A stretch of 64,000 nt of DNA from Paenibacillus sp. MMS20-IR301 (GTDB lineage Bacteria; Bacillota; Bacilli; Paenibacillales; Paenibacillaceae): positions 1,736,001 through 1,800,000 of the forward strand of contig NZ_CP135275.1 of NCBI RefSeq assembly GCF_032302195.1, read 5' to 3'. Below the pieces are notes generated by a model, which worked only from the letters and a program-made list of their open reading frames with translations, was not told the origin of the DNA and did not search any database. The position numbers were made by a program, and so were the translations under genes. Below are positions 18,093 to 26,572 of this stretch, in pieces (the stretch's first letter is position 1; every line of letters begins with the position of its first letter).

Positions 18093-18130
18093 CTCTTCAT
18101 CCCCTTCCATTTGTTCGTTGACAAACTGCA

Positions 18131-18230
18131 TGTAACAGTTGTAACTTTTTTGTGTTACAAATGTATCACCGGTTAAGGTGAGAATCAATACTCGGGCAGA
18201 AAATGATACAGAGTGGATATAATGTAACAT
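18131..18230. promoter_or_regulatory. Duplicated control region, copy A
   Basis: It lies upstream of the small-protein/hydrolase operon. It aligns with 19410-19510 over its whole length: in the ungapped 70-base part I count 52 identities. Conserved elements are TGTATCA (18162), TGATACA (18204) and AATGTAACAT (18221); TGTAACA and TGTTACA face each other at 18131 and 18153. In copy B the right-hand end is the start codon of a TetR gene. Here only the first few bases of such a gene remain. Confidence 0.7.
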
Positions 18231-18260
18231 GCCAGATCTAACGGGCATGAAAAACTGGCA

Positions 18261-18295
18261 AAAGGGCACCGGAATCAAAGCTCGGCGCCCTTTTT
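18261..18295 (-). terminator. Terminator after the second hydrolase gene
   Basis: A GC-rich hairpin (AAAGGGC...GCCCTTT with a short side bulge) has T-runs on both sides, so it can work in both directions. It follows the stop at 18310 on the minus strand. Confidence 0.7.
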
Positions 18296-18309
18296 CACAA
18301 GTACAATAT

Positions 18310-19275
18310 TCAGTGATTTTTCGCTACATCCTGCCAGTTAGCATTTGTAAGGATCTCAGCATCGTTGCCAAAGAATGCAGTTCCCGCTTGCAGATCGTCT
18401 TTCAGCCAATACATAAACCAAGCTGTCATATATCCGTCAGCATGATTCAGCATATCACTGTGGTCTGTGTTTACGCGCCTTGCCATAACCTTGGTTACCG
18501 TATCGGGAATAATGGAATAATTCTTGTTCATTGACCAAAGCGGAGCAATCCCCTGCCCTTCTGTAGCCCTTATGTCTTCTGCAGTACCTGCATCAAAATT
18601 CCCCGTACCAGCAACCATGAAGTAGGGTATATTAACCTTAGTTATGTCGTAGCTCCAATCCGTTCCGAATACATTTTTCTGGCCCCAGTAGCTTGAAGTG
18701 GCGCTTGCCGTAAACATGGACTTGTATAAATTACCATTCTTCTGATTGGTTACAGCATTTATTGTGCCCACGCCTCCCTGCGAATGTCCGCCGATCCCGA
18801 TGTTATCAACATCAATTTTTCCATAAAAATCGCTCTTGGCGTCTTCATTCAGTTTCAGCAGAAACTCAAGACTTGCAGATGATGAAGCTCCTGTTCGCGA
18901 ATTTTCGTCCTCATTGCCAACAACGACAAATCCCCAGGAAGCAAGATGTTTAAAAACAGATTTGTATTTTGAAGCCGTAATTCCCGTGCCGTTTGCCATT
19001 ACAACGAGAGGATAGGCAGATGAACGATCTTTCATTTCGGACGGATACCAAATCTCATATTTCTTATAACTATCATGATCTGCGTCGAATTCTGCATAAG
19101 AAACCTTATGGGGTCCAAGTGCCGTATATTGGGCTTCTATTGGCTTGTCAGTCTTTACAAATCTATAATAATGATCATTGCGGTATGACAGATATTTGAA
19201 AACCGCCACAACTGCCAAAATAATTACAACAATTACGATAGCCACAAATAGGAATATTCTTTTTAATAGTTTCAT
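18310..19275 (-). CDS. Alpha/beta hydrolase, chlorophyllase/PAF-acetylhydrolase-like
   Basis: The protein has 321 residues and AGGAGG at the start. An N-terminal membrane helix (about 7-28) is followed by a hydrolase domain with VVMANGTG oxyanion loop, GGHSQGGVGT nucleophile elbow, an acidic candidate in the VAGTGNFD region and NTDHSDML as His region. It is divergent from the TetR gene at 19509. Their shared control region suggests repression by that TetR. Confidence 0.8.
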   Translation of the reverse strand: MKLLKRIFLFVAIVIVVIILAVVAVFKYLSYRNDHYYRFVKTDKPIEAQYTALGPHKVSYAEFDADHDSYKKYEIWYPSEMKDRSSAYPLVVMANGTGITASKYKSVFKHLASWGFVVVGNEDENSRTGASSSASLEFLLKLNEDAKSDFYGKIDVDNIGIGGHSQGGVGTINAVTNQKNGNLYKSMFTASATSSYWGQKNVFGTDWSYDITKVNIPYFMVAGTGNFDAGTAEDIRATEGQGIAPLWSMNKNYSIIPDTVTKVMARRVNTDHSDMLNHADGYMTAWFMYWLKDDLQAGTAFFGNDAEILTNANWQDVAKNH

Positions 19276-19409
19276 TGTTTCCTCCTGAGAATGTTGATAT
19301 TATAACGCTAAATTGTAAATGGTTGGGCTCCAATAGATTGATGTGCTATATCTGTGTATTACCATCCACAAAGGATGCATTATGATTGTGCAATTTGAAC
19401 TCCCATTAA

Positions 19410-19508
19410 TGCAACAGATGTATCTTTTTTTGTGCTGCAAATGTATCATTAGATAATATCAAAATCAATATACTAACGGATAATGATACAGAAGGGATAA
19501 AATGTAAC
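19410..19508. promoter_or_regulatory. Duplicated control region, copy B (between hydrolase and TetR genes)
   Basis: It is the counterpart of 18131-18230. TGTATCA at 19442 and TGATACA at 19484 form an inverted pair in the same places as in copy A. The outer pair has changed to TGCAACA / TGCTGCA but stays nearly complementary, which suggests selection on operator symmetry. These are the likely binding sites of the adjacent TetR protein. Confidence 0.65.
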
Positions 19509-20018
19509 ATGGCCGATAAAAATAAAAAAAACACATTTGTAAAGCTTCAAATTACAAATTCACTTCTTGATCTGTTGAAAATAAAAGAGCTAAAGTCGAT
19601 CTCCATCAGTGATCTCACCTCCCAGGCAAAGGTAAGCCGTGTTTCCTTTTACCGGAACTATAATGAAAAAGAAGATATTATAAAGGAATATGTCTATAAA
19701 CTTATTGGGGATTGGCATGAGGAATATCAAGAGAGCATCAAGGCCTCTGAAGAAGACATGCTGGGGAGTATGTTTGATCACTTCAGTAAACAGAGGGAAT
19801 TCTACCTGCTTCTTACTCAAAGAAATTTGTTTCATCTTCTAAAAGATGTGCTCAAAGCGCTCTATGGACCGAAGCCGGAATATCCAAACTTTGGTGCCTA
19901 CGTGGCGGCCTATTTTGCTTACGGATTGTTCGGCTGGATTGAAGAATGGTTTGCCCGAGGGATGCAAGAATCAGCAGAAGAAATGACGATCCTTCTGAAG
20001 AATCGTGATTTATCGTAA
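19509..20018 (+). CDS. TetR-family regulator
   Basis: The protein has 169 residues with an N-terminal helix-turn-helix (SISDLTSQAKVSRVSFYRNYNE-type block, about 29-52) and a C-terminal all-helical ligand domain that is shorter than average. It probably controls itself and the divergent hydrolase through the repeats in 19410-19508. Copy A of those repeats suggests that it also controls the operon at 16990-18092. Confidence 0.85.
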   Translation: MADKNKKNTFVKLQITNSLLDLLKIKELKSISISDLTSQAKVSRVSFYRNYNEKEDIIKEYVYKLIGDWHEEYQESIKASEEDMLGSMFDHFSKQREFYLLLTQRNLFHLLKDVLKALYGPKPEYPNFGAYVAAYFAYGLFGWIEEWFARGMQESAEEMTILLKNRDLS

Positions 20019-20059
20019 ACTGTAATTGCTATAGGGATAGAAAATGAATCCTGAAACAC

Positions 20060-20082
20060 AAAGCCCGCACAGGGTGCGGGCT
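20060..20082 (-). terminator. Hairpin after the tannase remnant
   Basis: AGCCCGCAC / GTGCGGGCT with a 3-base loop. The T-rich side (TTTGTGTTT) lies downstream on the minus strand. It probably served the tannase-like gene. Confidence 0.55.
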
Positions 20083-20095
20083 AATGAGGACTATG

Positions 20096-20365
20096 TTACC
20101 TCATGAATATGCGGTCAACTCGCTTTCCCGAATCCCCCTTTTCTACCCAATCCATTAAAGCCTTCATACCGGTTGTCTTGGTTAGTCCGGGACCATGGGT
20201 GTAACAATTTCCATGTCCGTCGCCGGGATTAAAGAACAACCGGAAGAATTTCCTGGTATCTTCATTGCTTCCGATTAGCTGGACGACACGGTTGTAATAA
20301 TCAAGCACACCATCCGGCGGTACATTAAGAATCGGAAACGATTCGAAATTGGTATTGAATTTGGG
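20096..20365 (-). pseudogene. Tannase/feruloyl esterase C-terminal fragment
   Basis: The frame carries the PPDGVLDYYNRV, FFRLFFNPGDGHG (catalytic His region) and ALMDWVEKG motifs of this esterase family. The nucleophile Ser and acid regions are absent, and the frame also stops earlier than relatives do. Only about 90 of some 500 residues remain, so it cannot be active. Confidence 0.7.
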
Positions 20366-20373
20366 ATGTAAAC

Positions 20374-20402
20374 TTGCATTAATAAACCGATCGGTTTATA
20401 CT
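20374..20402 (+). promoter_or_regulatory. Sigma-A promoter with a palindromic TetR-type operator in its spacer
   Basis: TTGCAT (20374) and TATACT (20397) are 17 bases apart. The perfect 18-base palindrome ATAAACCGATCGGTTTAT (20382-20399) fills the spacer and overlaps the -10 box. A bound repressor would block RNA polymerase. The TetR protein encoded at 20893, second gene of this operon, is the obvious candidate. Confidence 0.75.
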
Positions 20403-20434
20403 GAGTCAAAAGGTTTAGAAAGCGAGGAAATTTA

Positions 20435-20896
20435 ATGATTAATTTAGCTCCCCCATTCACTCGTGAAACAGCAATTCAAAAAACTCGTATGGCAGAAGAC
20501 AGCTGGAATAGCCGAGACCCTCAGCGAGTCTCACTTGTGTATACTGAGGATTGTTATTGGAGAAATCGGAGCGAGTTTGTAACAGGCCGCCAAGAAATTG
20601 TCTCTTTGCTAACCAGAAAATGGGCCAAAGAACTGGACTACCGCCTTATCAAGGAGCTCTGGTCATTTACGGATAACCGTATTGCAGTTAGATTCGCATA
20701 TGAATGGCATGATGATAGCGGCAATTGGTTCAGATCGTATGGAAACGAGAATTGGGAATTCGCTGAAGACGGTTTGATGAAGCGTAGGTTTGCTTCTATT
20801 AATGATATGCGGATTAAGGAAGAAGAACGAAAATTCCATTGGCCTCTCGGTACGCGTCCCGCTGAACATCCAAGCCTAAGTGAGTTAAACCTATGA
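20435..20896 (+). CDS. NTF2-like protein, DUF1348 family
   Basis: The protein has 153 residues and GAGGAAA at the start. [31 protein letters not shown] and YGNENWEF are hallmarks of the DUF1348 branch of the NTF2/SnoaL fold, a conical alpha+beta barrel with a small-molecule pocket. No enzymatic role is established for the family. The stop overlaps the TetR start by 4 bases. The association with a TetR repressor suggests a response to a small molecule. Confidence 0.85.
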   Translation: MINLAPPFTRETAIQKTRMAEDSWNSRDPQRVSLVYTEDCYWRNRSEFVTGRQEIVSLLTRKWAKELDYRLIKELWSFTDNRIAVRFAYEWHDDSGNWFRSYGNENWEFAEDGLMKRRFASINDMRIKEEERKFHWPLGTRPAEHPSLSELNL

Positions 20897-21468
20897 CTCG
20901 CACTGTTTTTGAAAAATCTGATGTCATCCCTCTCGTTACTGAGGTATTTCGTGAATTAGGTTATGAAGGTGCATCGTTGAGTAAAATAACAGCCCGTACG
21001 CGTCTATCTAAAGGAAGTTTATATTATTTCTTTCCGGGTGGAAAAGATGAGATGGCTGCTGAAATTCTTGCTCATATTGATCAATGGTTTATCAAGAACA
21101 TTTTTGAACCGCTCGAAATGAATGAACCCCGGGCAGCCATTGATCATATGTGGCAAGAGGTCGATTCTTATTTTCAATCTGGTCAGCGTATATGCCTTAT
21201 TGGTGCATTTGCTTTGGACGAAACAAGAGATCGATTCGCTGCAGTAATTCGGCAGTATTTTAAAAGATGGATTGAAGCCTTAAGCGCGGCACTAGTTCAA
21301 ACAGGTATCTCTAAAGAGACTGCTGATCAAATCTCAGAGGAAACCATTGCTAGCATTCAAGGGGGATTAATGCTGAGTAGAGCACTTAATGATGAATCCT
21401 TTTTTGAGCGTACATTGACAAATCTGTCACAACGAGTCTCGCAACTTTATGGGAGGTCAATATCATGA
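20893..21468 (+). CDS. TetR-family regulator (LmrA/YxaF-like)
   Basis: The protein has 191 residues. The helix-turn-helix at about 23-45 ([27 protein letters not shown]) includes the [11 protein letters not shown] motif typical of the LmrA/YxaF branch. The C-terminal domain is a helical ligand pocket. It is coupled by 4-base overlaps to both neighbours, so it is made together with the genes it is likely to repress via the palindrome at 20382. Confidence 0.88.
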   Translation: MTRTVFEKSDVIPLVTEVFRELGYEGASLSKITARTRLSKGSLYYFFPGGKDEMAAEILAHIDQWFIKNIFEPLEMNEPRAAIDHMWQEVDSYFQSGQRICLIGAFALDETRDRFAAVIRQYFKRWIEALSAALVQTGISKETADQISEETIASIQGGLMLSRALNDESFFERTLTNLSQRVSQLYGRSIS

Positions 21469-21935
21469 GCAATTTTGTCGCAGATCAATTGAGATTTGTT
21501 CGCCGTCAGGCAGTTGATCATGTGAGGAACATAAATGACTCTGCCTCGGAAAAAATTCCAGCAGGTTTGAAAAACAATATAAAATGGAATCTAGGCCATA
21601 TGTATGTCGTACATGAGAAGTTCGCTTTCCAGCTTACTGGGGAAGAAACCAAATATCCTGCTAGTTTTAGTAAGTTGTTTGATCCAGGAACTAAACCGTC
21701 TGACTGGAATACAGAGCCTCCAACGTTGTCTCAGTTAATCGATTTGTTAACCGAACAAATTGACAGGGTAGAATCGGTACTTTCAAGCAAATTGAAAGAA
21801 GAAATCAATCCGCATTACAAGTCTTCTACAGGACTTACCTTTACAAATGTAGAACAATTACTGTGTTTTCTGATTTACCATGAAGCAATGCACTTTGCAA
21901 CAATTAAAAACATCAAGAGCATAATTGACAGTTAG
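21465..21935 (+). CDS. DinB-family protein
   Basis: The protein has 156 residues and a four-helix bundle layout. Candidate metal-binding His residues are in KWNLGHMYVVHEKF and YHEAMHFATI. The DinB/YfiT superfamily includes metal-dependent thiol transferases and damage-induced proteins, so a thiol-linked detoxification role is possible but not shown. It is the last gene of the operon and is followed by a terminator. Confidence 0.85.
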   Translation: MSNFVADQLRFVRRQAVDHVRNINDSASEKIPAGLKNNIKWNLGHMYVVHEKFAFQLTGEETKYPASFSKLFDPGTKPSDWNTEPPTLSQLIDLLTEQIDRVESVLSSKLKEEINPHYKSSTGLTFTNVEQLLCFLIYHEAMHFATIKNIKSIIDS

Positions 21936-21975
21936 GATTAGTAAAGAATTGCTAACGCATCTCTAACTCAAAAAC

Positions 21976-22026
21976 GAGGGGAGTCTCAAGCAGCCGTTGC
22001 ATGGTTTTTGAGACACCCCCTTTTCT
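21976..22026 (+). terminator. Terminator after the DinB-family gene
   Basis: A long hairpin (GGGGAGTCTCAA ... TTGAGACACCCCC, one bulge) is followed by TTTTCTTT. It may also face the alanyl-tRNA synthetase gene, which ends at 22079 on the other strand. Confidence 0.8.
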
Positions 22027-22078
22027 TTAAATACTGTTCTCCGGTACGGCCAACGGAAAGGCCAGGCTAAAACATCAG

Positions 22079-23950
22079 CTATTGTTCCGCGTTTTTATTA
22101 ATTACTCCTTTAATCCTCCTAACTCCAGCAGCAGAAGATTGTTCTTTTGTGATCCTGAACTTCCCTAAGGTTGTCGTATCTTCTACATGAGGTCCTCCAC
22201 ATACTTCCCGGCTCCAGACTTTCCCGTTGTTATCTTTGATTGTATATACCTTAACGATATCCGGATATTTATCCCAAAAGTTCCCTTCAACATTACTTTC
22301 TTTCGCTTCGATTTTAGGCAGCTCTGAAATATAGGTAACTGCTTTTGATGAAATCGCATCATTCACATACTTTTCCAATTCAGCTATTTGCTCTGGCGTA
22401 AGTTTCTCTTCATGGTTGAAGTCAAACCGTAATCGTTCTGAAGTAATATTACTTCCTTGTTGATGAACATGATCCCCTAAAACTTCCCTTAACCCAGCAA
22501 GTAATAAATGAGATACCGTGTGCAGCGCTGTTGTTTCTGTTGAATGCTCAGCTAATCCGCCTGTGAATTTACCCGCAGAAGCAGTTCTGCTCTTGTCAGC
22601 ATGTTTCTTTGCCGCCTCTGTGTAAGACGCCTTGTCCTCAATGCTATATCCGCTTTCCGTTAGAAACTCTTCCGTCAATTCCAAGGGAAACCCATAGGTT
22701 TCGTAAAAATAAAAGGCATCTGCACCTGTAACGTTGCCCTTATGCTTAAGATGTTTTTGTATTTCAAATTCGCTTTGCTGTAAAGTTCTATAGAAAAGAT
22801 TTTCTTCCTTATTTACAATATCGATAATTTTCTTTTTATTACCGGTCAAATCTTCATAAGCTGTTGCTTCATCTATATAAACTTCAGACAGCTCACCTAC
22901 AAAACTTCCTTGTATACCTATTTTTTTACCTGCCCGGATCGCCCTTCTTAATAACCTTCTTGTGATATACCCTGCATCACTATTAGCTGGCTCCGCACCA
23001 TCATTAATTAGAAAAGTAGCCGCTCTCACATGATCAAGTATGATTCTAAACGACTTTACATCGTCAGTGTATGGTTTACCGCTTAACTCCATCAATTTAT
23101 TCTTGGGGTTAAGGAAGAAAGCCGTATTATAAATATCCTTGTCACCACTAAGGGCCGTTGCAACCCTTTCTAATCCGCCTCCATAATCAATATTAGGATT
23201 TTGCATTTTTACAAATCCTGTGTCTTCTTTTTTGTAGCACATAAATACGTTGTTCCCGATTTCTAAAAACCTCCCGCTATCCGAAGCAGGATGATCCATT
23301 GAATCCCCGCCCGGTTCAAGATCATAGAACATTTCACTGTCAGGTCCACCCGGTTCACCAACAGGCATATGGAGTGGGCTTCCGGTTCGGCTCCACCAAT
23401 TTTCTTTTTCATCGTACAAGAATATTCTTCCGCCTCTAGATGCCCCATATTGGTAGGGATCATCTTCAACGATAGGTTCTATACCCACGGATTTGAATTT
23501 TTCTGACCAGAGCCCAATGGCTTCCGTATCTTTCTGTATATTCAAATCATCACTTCCTATAAAAGCACTGATATACAGCCTGCCAGGATCAATGCCTAAT
23601 TCGCTAATTTGCCAATTCCAAATGGCATCGATTTGCTTTTTCTTATAGTTAGCTTCATTTGCTTTAAATTCCCACCGGCCTATCATTTCAAAAAATGTCA
23701 GATGCGACATATCTCCTACTTCATCAATATCCCCTGTCCTTAAACACTTCTGAATATTAGCAAGCTCATTACCTACCGGATGCTTTTCCCCCAATAAATA
23801 GGGAACCATTGGCTGCATTCCACTGCCTGTAAACAACGTTGAGGGATCGTTTTCTGGCAACAAGCTGGAAGAGGGGACTTGGCTGGCCCCTCTTCCTTTC
23901 ATAAAATCAATATACGATTTTCTTAACTCATCTGGTGTCATCTTCACCAT
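22079..23950 (-). CDS. alaS: Short-form alanyl-tRNA synthetase without C-Ala domain
   Basis: The ATG at 23950 (MVKMTPDELR) is chosen because GGAGG lies 8 bases upstream; the GTG at 23965 overlaps that site. The class II core is complete (TGSGMQPMVPYL, IDYGGGLERVATAL, ITRRLLRRAIRAG). The editing domain keeps both metal motifs (HTVSH, CGGPH). The protein stops after the editing domain at 623 residues, whereas housekeeping enzymes have about 875 with the C-terminal C-Ala/DHHA1 part. The T-box leader upstream would switch it on when uncharged tRNA-Ala builds up. A second, stress- or inhibitor-linked enzyme is likely. Confidence 0.85.
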   Translation of the reverse strand: MVKMTPDELRKSYIDFMKGRGASQVPSSSLLPENDPSTLFTGSGMQPMVPYLLGEKHPVGNELANIQKCLRTGDIDEVGDMSHLTFFEMIGRWEFKANEANYKKKQIDAIWNWQISELGIDPGRLYISAFIGSDDLNIQKDTEAIGLWSEKFKSVGIEPIVEDDPYQYGASRGGRIFLYDEKENWWSRTGSPLHMPVGEPGGPDSEMFYDLEPGGDSMDHPASDSGRFLEIGNNVFMCYKKEDTGFVKMQNPNIDYGGGLERVATALSGDKDIYNTAFFLNPKNKLMELSGKPYTDDVKSFRIILDHVRAATFLINDGAEPANSDAGYITRRLLRRAIRAGKKIGIQGSFVGELSEVYIDEATAYEDLTGNKKKIIDIVNKEENLFYRTLQQSEFEIQKHLKHKGNVTGADAFYFYETYGFPLELTEEFLTESGYSIEDKASYTEAAKKHADKSRTASAGKFTGGLAEHSTETTALHTVSHLLLAGLREVLGDHVHQQGSNITSERLRFDFNHEEKLTPEQIAELEKYVNDAISSKAVTYISELPKIEAKESNVEGNFWDKYPDIVKVYTIKDNNGKVWSREVCGGPHVEDTTTLGKFRITKEQSSAAGVRRIKGVINKNAEQ

Positions 23951-23985
23951 GCTCACTACCTCCACTTTAATTATGTACTTAAAAC

Positions 23986-24275
23986 AAAAAAGCCCTAAGC
24001 TGACATATTTCTTGTCAACTTAGGGCGAACTATAATGTCCGTGTTACCACCTAATTTCAGATTTCTCTGCACTCAATCAATACGGGATCTCTCCGATATT
24101 GTTTCCTGAATAACGGTGGAACTCCGTTGAAGCCTACTAAGATTCCTCTGTTCGGTTCACAGCTCCGAGACTGCTTCACTATTAGATCAATGAAGATTCG
24201 CACCAACCATCTTCTCTCTGTGAGATCCCTAATAGCTACTATTTCTCATCATAGCCTTTTCGTTTTAAGTTGAAC
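23986..24275 (-). promoter_or_regulatory. T-box leader (riboswitch) of the alanyl-tRNA synthetase gene
   Basis: On the minus strand the leader has a GGTTGGTGCGA apical-loop motif of stem I and the T-box sequence AGGTGGTAACACGG (24039-24052). It ends in an intrinsic terminator whose stem pairs GCCCTAAG with CTTAGGGC (23991-24026) before a T-run. A GCA triplet at 24172-24174 (context GAAGCAGTCTCGG) is in the position expected for an alanine specifier. The T-box element pairs with uncharged tRNA and prevents the terminator from forming. Confidence 0.88.
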
Positions 24276-24375
24276 CCATGGTATCACACTCAAATTGCTC
24301 CGTCAATTAACATTTTTGTAAAATTATAAATTTGAGGGTGGTGGGCCGCACCGCGGGGAAATCCCCTATTTTCAT

Positions 24376-25221
24376 TTATTCGAAGTATTTTTTTGTAAAC
24401 TTATCAAGAAGAGCCTCTGCCTTATTCAATAACTTAATACCTTCTGCCGCCTTCTTTTCACCTGCATTAAATTTGGTGAAGTTTATTTTGGTCGTCTTCA
24501 GACTGTCCCGCATTATAGTGAACCCTTCCAGCTGGAGTTTTGCCCCTGCCAGATGGTAATTGTATATTTCTTTCAACTCTGCATTATTATTGGGTTTGAT
24601 GTTTTTTAGCCCGGATACAAACTTAGTATAATTGGGCACTACAGTATTGTTTAAAGCCAGGAAGATTGTTTTTCTGGTTGAATCGTTTACAACGTCATAT
24701 TGGTTAATCGTAGTTATGGCTTTCTTTTCATAGGTTGCTATCAGATCCAACTGATCGATGTAATCTGACAAATCCTGTAACATGATCTCTGCTTGAGTAG
24801 GTTCCTTTACAACAACCGGTTGGGTTGGTTCAGAAGTTGGTTCAGGAATGACTGTATACTCATCCACCACTTGAACAGTGAATACGTAAGGTTCAAACTT
24901 GTCTCCAATATTAACCGTTAAGGTAGCCGTCCCCTTACTTATTGCATGAAGTTCAGAGACCCATTTTGTTTTCCGGACTACCTTGATAATATTCTCATCC
25001 GAAGAGGCTGGCGTGAAGTCATGGTCTGTAACATCTGCATCGGTCCAGTCAGAGATGGCTATCTCGTAGGACTTCCACTCTCCAACTTTAATCTCAGCAG
25101 GCTTGGTCACTTTAACAATGTCAGTGATGTTTCGCGCGGCCGCGTGGATGCTACCCGCTCCTGATACAACCGATACTATAATTGCCAGCAATAACGAATA
25201 AATCAAACTCTTTCGTTTCAT
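24376..25221 (-). CDS. Secreted protein of unknown function with Ig-like and helical parts
   Basis: The protein has 281 residues with a classic signal peptide (cleavage likely after IHA, about 28). Residues 35-125 look like a beta-rich Ig/Big-like domain (EIKVGEWKSYEIAIS, ISKGTATLTVNIGD). A Pro/Thr/Glu linker and a C-terminal helical bundle of about 130 residues follow. GGGGA lies before the ATG. No family name can be given. It is a single-gene unit between the T-box gene and the metallophore operon. Confidence 0.65.
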   Translation of the reverse strand: MKRKSLIYSLLLAIIVSVVSGAGSIHAAARNITDIVKVTKPAEIKVGEWKSYEIAISDWTDADVTDHDFTPASSDENIIKVVRKTKWVSELHAISKGTATLTVNIGDKFEPYVFTVQVVDEYTVIPEPTSEPTQPVVVKEPTQAEIMLQDLSDYIDQLDLIATYEKKAITTINQYDVVNDSTRKTIFLALNNTVVPNYTKFVSGLKNIKPNNNAELKEIYNYHLAGAKLQLEGFTIMRDSLKTTKINFTKFNAGEKKAAEGIKLLNKAEALLDKFTKKYFE

Positions 25222-25375
25222 AAAAGCTTTTCCCCGCTTAATATTAAGTAGTAAAGCATCAGCCTATTTTGCCAGAAAATTTCTTGTATAGGTTGCAAGT
25301 GGCGATAATAGTAAAATACTTTCCTTTTATATTATACGACTTAACTGGAAAAATTGTACTACTGTTTTTACTGCT

Positions 25376-26572
25376 TTAAGTTCCGCTTGCTGGTACCTCC
25401 GCATTTAATTTCAGTTTCAGCTGCTGCCTGGAGATAAAGAGTAGCAATCCCGCTCCAAGCATGGCACAAAATATATACATCCAGGAATAGGATAGCAGGT
25501 CCGCAACAGGACCAAGCAGCACTCCGCCAAGCGATACGCCGAGGTCAGCCATAGCAATAAACAGCCCGATCAGCACATTGCGCTTAGACTCCGGGAGAAC
25601 GAAGGTCAAATAGGTCGTTAAAGTCGGATACAGCATCGCTTGGGCCAATCCCATCAGCAATGCACCGCAGTAGAATACCGCAAATCCGCCATAACCGGAT
25701 AATCCGGTACACAGGGAAGCAGCAGTAAGGGACAAAATGACCGCTTTTATAAAGGCGGGATGCCATTTGCCGTCAGAGGGTATTTTTTTACGCAAAAAGA
25801 ATCTTGCAGCTACAATCGTTCCCGCCTGCAGCATTAGATAGAAAGCTGCGCTGGCGTGCTGAATCTGCCCTGCGTACAATGGAATAAATGTCGTGACTCC
25901 ACCGAAGATAACGGATGATCCAAGCATTAGCATGCCGCACAGAAACAGGTGAGGGTTAGTGAATAACTGGTTAAAGGAACCCTGCCTGTCAGCCTGACGC
26001 GGGATTGGGCGGTTATCTGCCGCCTTCATCGTAGCACTAAAGCCAAAAGCGCCGGTAAGCACAGCCATGCTGAGGATTGTTATTGAAAAAACACCCATGT
26101 TTCCGGATTCCCAAATATTCAGTGCCAGTAACGGTCCTATGACCCCGGGCATTGTGGCACAGAGCGAATACATGGATATGCCCTGCGAGCGGTCTTTTTC
26201 AGGCAGCGAATCGATAATACCAAGCTGCAGCGACATGGAGAAAAAGGCTGTGCACACGCCTTGCAGCATCCGTGCGAAGAAATATCCGCCCAAACCGGTA
26301 AACGTGTACAGCGACAAAGCCAGGGCGTTAATGGCCAGGATGATCCGCAGCACTTTTACAGGGCCCTGCCTGTAGATGACCTGACCTGCCCAGGGCCGCA
26401 GGAACATCGTTGTAAATAAATAGGCTCCCATGACTATACCTATGGCCGAGTTGCTGGCACCGAGTGATTCACCTTTTAAGGGTATAATTACATTCAGAAT
26501 TGAATTTGAACTGAAATATAGAAGTGTCAATAGATATAATCTCAGAAAGGGCCAAGCCAAAGCTCCCCTCAC
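25376..26572 (-). CDS. cntE: MFS exporter of the opine metallophore
   Basis: The protein has 398 residues and about 12 membrane helices, with FLRPWAGQVIYRQGPVKVL as the conserved loop 2-3 motif. Its place as last gene of the cnt operon, overlapping cntF by 4 bases, matches the staphylopine exporter CntE. It would pump the newly made metal-free metallophore out of the cell. The assignment rests on fold plus exact gene order. Confidence 0.85.
   Translation of the reverse strand: MRGALAWPFLRLYLLTLLYFSSNSILNVIIPLKGESLGASNSAIGIVMGAYLFTTMFLRPWAGQVIYRQGPVKVLRIILAINALALSLYTFTGLGGYFFARMLQGVCTAFFSMSLQLGIIDSLPEKDRSQGISMYSLCATMPGVIGPLLALNIWESGNMGVFSITILSMAVLTGAFGFSATMKAADNRPIPRQADRQGSFNQLFTNPHLFLCGMLMLGSSVIFGGVTTFIPLYAGQIQHASAAFYLMLQAGTIVAARFFLRKKIPSDGKWHPAFIKAVILSLTAASLCTGLSGYGGFAVFYCGALLMGLAQAMLYPTLTTYLTFVLPESKRNVLIGLFIAMADLGVSLGGVLLGPVADLLSYSWMYIFCAMLGAGLLLFISRQQLKLKLNAEVPASGT

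Noticed and set aside
18229..18534. 101-codon + strand frame starting in control region A
   Set aside because: Its first bases match the TetR start of copy B, but the rest is antisense to the hydrolase. I treat it as a scar of a lost TetR gene, not a gene.
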